Positions 5,497 through 8,588 of a stretch of DNA of 8,588 bases are shown here, piece after piece. Source of the DNA: Pseudomonadota bacterium (lineage in GTDB: Bacteria; Pseudomonadota; Alphaproteobacteria; Rhodospirillales; 2-02-FULL-58-16). A program made the translations under genes and the position numbers. Location: contig JADFTO010000033.1 of the NCBI GenBank assembly GCA_022560215.1, positions 6,716 through 15,303 of the forward strand, given 5' to 3'. How positions within the stretch are numbered: the stretch's first letter is position 1; every line of letters starts with the position of its first letter. The notes beneath the pieces are model-generated. The model saw only the letters and a list, made by a program, of their open reading frames with translations. It did not search any database and was not told where the DNA came from.

Positions 5497-6732
5497 ATGG
5501 CCGCCATTACCCGCCGCACCGTGCGCAGTACCAACATCTGGCCCGGGTTCGTCGACGCCCTGGCCAGCGTGTTGATCGTGATTTTGTTCCTCCTGATGGT
5601 GTTCGCGCTCACCCAGTTCTTTCTCAACGAGGCCATTTCGGGCCGCGACACGGCGCTGCAGAAGTTACAGAACCAAGTCGTCGAGCTGAGCGAGCTCCTC
5701 GGCCTGGAACGCAGGGAAAGCGACAGCCTTCGCTTCAACGTGGCCCAATTGACCGAGGAGCTGCAGGCCTCGGTGACCCGCACCGACGACCTCAATGCCG
5801 GCATGCGCGCGCTCACCCTGCGGGCCGAGACCGCCGAGGGGGAAGCAAAGCGCCTGACCGCGTCCCTGGAAGACGCCTTCAAGACCATCGAGGCCGACAA
5901 GGCCAAGATCGAGGTGCGGTTGAGGGAGCTTTCGGTCCTCACCCAGGACGTGGCGGCGCTCAGGGCATTGCGGGAGGACCTGGAAAGAAAAATCATCGAA
6001 ATGACCGACATGGCCCGCGAGCGGGACAGCGCCCTGAGTGCCATGACCGAGGAACGCGAGCGGTCCAAAAGCGCGCTGGCGGAGGAACGCAAGCTGTCCG
6101 ACAGCGCCCGCGCCCAGATGGCCCTTCTCAACAAGCAGTTGGCCGCGCTCCGCGAACAGCTGGCGCAGATCTCCGTGGCCCTGGATGTCTCCGAAGCCCT
6201 GGCCAAGAAACAAAACGTCCAGATCGCCTCGCTCGGCAAGCGGCTCAACGCGGCGCTCGCCACCAAGGTCCAGGAACTGTCCCGCTACCGCTCGGAGTTC
6301 TTCGGCCGGCTGCGCGAGGTGCTCGGCGGGCAAAAGGGGGTGCGCATCGTCGGCGACCGTTTCGTCTTCCAGTCGGAGGTCCTGTTCACCACCGGATCGG
6401 CGGAGCTCGGCCCCGCCGGCAGGGAACAGATGACGCGGCTGGCCGGGACCCTGAAGGAGATATCGGCCAGGATCCCGGGCGAAATCGACTGGCTGCTCCG
6501 GGTCGACGGGCACACGGACAAAGTCCCCATCAGCACCTCGCAATATCCCTCCAACTGGGAGCTTTCCTCGGCCCGCGCCCTTTCCGTGGTCAAGCATCTG
6601 ATCGATCTCGGGATTCCCCCGACGCGTCTGGCCGCGGCCGGTTTCGGCGAATTCCACCCGCTGGACCCCCGGGATGACGAGATCGCCTACCGGCGCAACC
6701 GGCGTATCGAATTGAAGCTGACCCAGCGCTAA
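5497..6732 (+). CDS. MotB-like protein: single membrane helix, long coiled coil, OmpA/peptidoglycan-binding domain
   Basis: A 411-residue protein. The N-terminal helix (about 16-44) contains WPGFVDALASVLIVILFLLMVF, whose Asp20 lies where MotB, PomB and TolR carry the proton-accepting Asp. Residues about 50-265 are a heptad-like, Glu/Arg/Leu-rich coiled coil. Residues about 284-411 are a full OmpA domain: FQSEVLFTTGSAEL, VDGHTDKVPIS (Asp341), NWELSSARALSVV (Arg360), AAAGFGE and NRRIELKL. The insertion between Asp341 and Arg360 is of the MotB type. The protein should anchor to peptidoglycan and pair with the channel encoded just upstream. It is much longer than MotB because of the coiled coil. 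The ATG at 5497 places the membrane helix at the usual distance from the N-terminus. Often such proteins are auto-annotated as flagellar MotB; nothing here supports a flagellar role. Confidence 0.9.
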   Translation: MAAITRRTVRSTNIWPGFVDALASVLIVILFLLMVFALTQFFLNEAISGRDTALQKLQNQVVELSELLGLERRESDSLRFNVAQLTEELQASVTRTDDLNAGMRALTLRAETAEGEAKRLTASLEDAFKTIEADKAKIEVRLRELSVLTQDVAALRALREDLERKIIEMTDMARERDSALSAMTEERERSKSALAEERKLSDSARAQMALLNKQLAALREQLAQISVALDVSEALAKKQNVQIASLGKRLNAALATKVQELSRYRSEFFGRLREVLGGQKGVRIVGDRFVFQSEVLFTTGSAELGPAGREQMTRLAGTLKEISARIPGEIDWLLRVDGHTDKVPISTSQYPSNWELSSARALSVVKHLIDLGIPPTRLAAAGFGEFHPLDPRDDEIAYRRNRRIELKLTQR

Positions 6733-6738
6733 TCGGAC

Positions 6739-7896
6739 ATGGTTATCCTTTTTCTCGTGGTCTTTATCGACCTGATGGGGTTCGGGCTGATCATTCCCCT
6801 CCTGCCCTTCTACGCCGAATACTTCCAGGCCTCCCCGGACGTGGTGGGGATGGTGATGGCCACCTATTCGTTCGCCCAGTTCCTGGCGGCGCCCATGTGG
6901 GGGCGTCTCAGCGACCGCGTGGGACGCCGCCCGGTGCTGCTGGTCAGCCTCGCCGGGACCGTCGTCGCCTACATCGGGCTCGGCCTCGTCGACAGCCTGT
7001 GGATGCTGTTCGCCGCCCGCGCGCTGGGCGGCGCCATGGCCGGGAACATCGCCGCCGCCTTCGCCTACGTGGCCGACGTGACGACGCCGGATAACCGGGC
7101 CAGGGGCATGGGCCTGATCGGGGCCGCCTTCGGCCTCGGGTTCATCGCCGGCCCCGCCATCGGGGGCATTCTCGCCGGACCCGACCCATTAAACGCCGAT
7201 TACCAGACGCCGGCCTTCGCCGCCGCCGGGCTTTCCATCGCCGCCCTGGCCCTGGCCGCCGCCCGGCTCAAGGAATCCCTGGCGCCGGAGATGCGCGCCC
7301 GGGCGCTTGCCAAACGGTCGCGCTGGCTCCAGTTCAGGGACGTTCTCAGGCGCCCCAAGGTGGGATTGCTCATCGCGCTATCCTTCCTGGCCACCTTCGT
7401 CTTCGCGGGCATGGAGACCACGTTTGCCATGTGGTCCAGGCGCCAGTTCGGATGGGGCCCCGAACAGAACGGCTATCTGTTTGCCAGCGTCGGCTTTCTC
7501 GCCGCGGCGATCCAGGGGGGACTGGTCGGCCGCCTGGCGGGCACCTTCGGCGAGGCCCGGCTGATCACCCACGGCGCGGTGTCGCTGGCCGCCGGCATGG
7601 TCCTGCTTCCTTTCTCGGACTCGCTCATCGTGCTCGCGGCCTCCATGATCCTCATGGTCTATGGTTTCAGCATCATCAACCCGTCCCTGAACAGCCTGAT
7701 CTCCCTTCAGGCGGGCAAGGACGAACAGGGGAGCGTGTTCGGCGTCAGCCGCTCGGCCACCACGTTTGCGCGGGTGGTGGGCCCGATCTGGGCCGGGTTC
7801 CTGTTCGCCACCTTGGGAAAGGACTGGCCCTACTTCGGCGGGGCCTTGGTGATGGCCGCGGTCGTCATCTTGAGCCTGCGCATTCTGAGACGCTGA
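6739..7896 (+). CDS. Major facilitator superfamily transporter, TetA-like (DHA1) drug:proton antiporter type
   Basis: A 385-residue inner-membrane transporter with about 12 hydrophobic helices in two halves. Helix 1 has DLMGFGLIIPLLPFY, typical of the TetA/DHA1 group. The loop 2-3 motif A is GRLSDRVGRRPVLL (about 55-68). Helix 5 has a motif C-like GAAFGLGFIAGPAIGG (about 128-143). A hydrophilic central loop lies around residues 180-205. The start is fixed: the only upstream in-frame codons before the ATG run into the TAA of the preceding gene, 6 bases away, so both genes are probably co-transcribed although no good Shine-Dalgarno is visible. Substrate cannot be deduced; TetA-like proteins in alphaproteobacteria are often general efflux pumps. 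Whether it works with the envelope module or merely shares its transcript is unknown. Confidence 0.93.
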   Translation: MVILFLVVFIDLMGFGLIIPLLPFYAEYFQASPDVVGMVMATYSFAQFLAAPMWGRLSDRVGRRPVLLVSLAGTVVAYIGLGLVDSLWMLFAARALGGAMAGNIAAAFAYVADVTTPDNRARGMGLIGAAFGLGFIAGPAIGGILAGPDPLNADYQTPAFAAAGLSIAALALAAARLKESLAPEMRARALAKRSRWLQFRDVLRRPKVGLLIALSFLATFVFAGMETTFAMWSRRQFGWGPEQNGYLFASVGFLAAAIQGGLVGRLAGTFGEARLITHGAVSLAAGMVLLPFSDSLIVLAASMILMVYGFSIINPSLNSLISLQAGKDEQGSVFGVSRSATTFARVVGPIWAGFLFATLGKDWPYFGGALVMAAVVILSLRILRR

Positions 7897-7913
7897 GAAT
7901 CCGCGCCCAAAGC

Positions 7914-7942
7914 TTGCGCCGCCGCCGGTCCTTGGGTATACA
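7914..7942 (+). promoter_or_regulatory. Probable sigma-70-type promoter for rpmE
   Basis: In the 73-base gap before rpmE, TTGCGC (7914-7919) and TATACA (7937-7942) are exactly 17 bases apart. The -10 shares the TATA core (4 of 6) and the -35 shares TTG (3 of 6). The position, 28 bases before the rpmE start, would give a short leader of about 20 bases. Confidence 0.45.
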
Positions 7943-7969
7943 GGCTCCCCCTGGGCAGGAAACCGAGAG

Positions 7970-8194
7970 ATGAAGAAGAACATCCACCCGGACTATCACG
8001 AGATCACCGTCTGCATGACCGACGGGACCACGTACACGACCCGCTCCACCTGGGGCAAGGCCGGCGACACCCTGAAACTGGACATCGACCCGAAGACCCA
8101 TCCGGCGTGGACGGGGGTGCACCGCCTGGTGGACAGCGGCGGACAGTTGGCGAAGTTCAACAAACGGTTCAAGGATTTCGGCCTCAAGGGCTAG
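7970..8194 (+). CDS. rpmE: 50S ribosomal protein L31 (zinc-free, C-minus form)
   Basis: A 74-residue ribosomal protein that bridges the 50S central protuberance and the 30S head. It starts MKKNIHPDYHEITV and contains TRSTWGK, LDIDPKTHPAWTG and KFNKRFKDFG, all L31 hallmarks. The zinc-binding form has two Cys pairs; here only one Cys remains (Cys15, in ITVCMTDG), so this is the zinc-independent version common in alphaproteobacteria. A good AGGA site (7957-7960) lies 9 bases before the ATG, supporting this start. It probably has its own promoter. No clear factor-independent terminator follows; the palindromic repeat begins 77 bases downstream and might end transcription. Confidence 0.97.
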   Translation: MKKNIHPDYHEITVCMTDGTTYTTRSTWGKAGDTLKLDIDPKTHPAWTGVHRLVDSGGQLAKFNKRFKDFGLKG

Positions 8195-8271
8195 TGCCCT
8201 TAATCTTCCATCCTTCCTGGTTCGCCCCCCGAGGGACGCCCTTCAACCCCGCCCAAGCACTGCCCTCTGCC
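8195..8271. other. Spacer between rpmE and repeat copy 2
   Basis: A 77-base C-rich stretch. I see no gene, convincing hairpin with T-run, or promoter in it. With the adjoining repeat it makes up the 290-base rpmE-murA interval. Confidence 0.5.
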
Positions 8272-8453
8272 CTAGAGCGCTATCCGGTTAGTTGGGACCA
8301 ATTTGATGGGAGCAAATCGGTTCATCCGGGCAGGCGCGGCGCGCCCAGCGATGCGGTGCAGTCTCGCTGCGCGCCGCAACGCACCCGGGGGGCCGATTTG
8401 CCCCACCGGAGGCCGCAGGTCAAATGGTCCCAACTAGCCCGATAGCGCTCTAG
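8272..8453 (+). repeat. MITE-like palindromic repeat, copy 2 (182 bp, CTAG-bounded)
   Basis: Same orientation and left half as copy 1 but shorter and more symmetric. The 29-base ends (8272-8300 and 8425-8453) match as inverted repeats at 27 positions. Nested inside are GCAAATCGG (8312-8320) against CCGATTTGC (8393-8401), and an apex stem 8338-8351 against 8364-8375, which pairs 12 bases with a two-base bulge around a 12-base loop. The whole element could thus fold into one long hairpin as RNA or single-stranded DNA. It lies between rpmE and murA, ending 31 bases before the murA start, and encodes no credible protein. It looks non-autonomous, mobilised by a transposase from elsewhere, but could also be a REP-like family. 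Confidence 0.88.
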
Positions 8454-8484
8454 AGCCCGCAGGGGCCGCGGCCGGAAATCATCC

Positions 8485-8588
8485 ATGGACCGCATCCGCA
8501 TCCTGGGCGGCAAGCCGCTCTCCGGCGCCATCCCCATCGGCGGGGCCAAGAACGCCGCCCTGCCGCTCATGGCGGCCGGCCTGCTCAC
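8485..8588 (+). CDS. murA: UDP-N-acetylglucosamine 1-carboxyvinyltransferase, N-terminal part (3' truncated by window edge)
   Basis: The first 34 codons of the enzyme that adds enolpyruvate from PEP to UDP-GlcNAc, the first committed step of peptidoglycan synthesis in the cytoplasm and the target of fosfomycin. The start MDRIRILGGKPLSG is followed by IPIGGAKNAALPLMA, which contains the catalytic-site Lys22 and Asn23 at their family positions, so the ATG at 8485 is correct. A weak GGAAA (8474-8478) is the only ribosome-binding candidate. The active-site Cys or Asp (near residue 115 in other MurA proteins) lies outside the window. The promoter is not evident, and the repeat lies immediately upstream. 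Confidence 0.96.
   Translation, partial: MDRIRILGGKPLSGAIPIGGAKNAALPLMAAGLL

Noticed and set aside
4080..6732. Zorya-like anti-phage system (MotA-like ZorA plus MotB/OmpA-like ZorB)
   Set aside because: The channel/stator pair superficially resembles ZorAB, but no ZorC, ZorD or ZorE-type nuclease or helicase gene is adjacent. The following genes are an MFS transporter and rpmE, and the surroundings are housekeeping, not a defence island.
8107..8445. 112-residue plus-strand frame running from rpmE into repeat copy 2
   Set aside because: It overlaps rpmE out of frame and reads through non-coding spacer and repeat; no domain is recognisable.

Overview
The window is GC-rich, compact and entirely plus-strand. 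It looks like core chromosome of an alphaproteobacterium, most likely Rhodospirillales-like. That placement is inferred from the protein flavour (GAPDH, EF-P and a zinc-free L31 of alphaproteobacterial type) and from the gene order thiE-efp-suhB-OmpA-MotA/ExbB; no database search was possible.

Left part (1-1568): the 3' end of gap (glyceraldehyde-3-phosphate dehydrogenase), a small unrecognised protein, and thiE (thiamine phosphate synthase), the last two joined by an ATGA stop/start overlap. Next (1638-3011) come efp (elongation factor P) and a suhB-type inositol monophosphatase, with the suhB start codon directly after the efp stop.

Middle part (3120-6732): a three-gene envelope module. 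It encodes an exported proline-rich protein with an OmpA-like C-terminal domain, a four-helix MotA/TolQ/ExbB-type proton-channel subunit, and a MotB-like protein (one membrane helix with a conserved Asp, a long coiled coil, and a canonical OmpA peptidoglycan-binding domain). The layout suggests a proton-driven device spanning the inner membrane, periplasm and cell wall, by analogy with Tol-Pal or MotAB; its real job is unknown. A TetA-like major facilitator transporter follows 6 bases later.

Right part (7970-8588): rpmE (ribosomal protein L31, zinc-free form) with a plausible promoter, then the first 34 codons of murA, which starts peptidoglycan precursor synthesis.

The main non-gene structure is a two-copy palindromic repeat, MITE-like, bounded by CTAG: 5213-5477 and 8272-8453. 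Copy 1 sits between the channel gene and its MotB-like partner, and its left CTAG contains the stop codon of the channel gene. Removing the element plus one CTAG leaves a normal 19-base spacer carrying a Shine-Dalgarno-like sequence. Copy 2 ends 31 bases before the murA start. A second theme is the polyproline-rich OmpA-like protein (runs of 5 and 8 Pro) encoded shortly downstream of efp, whose product relieves ribosome stalling at such runs.
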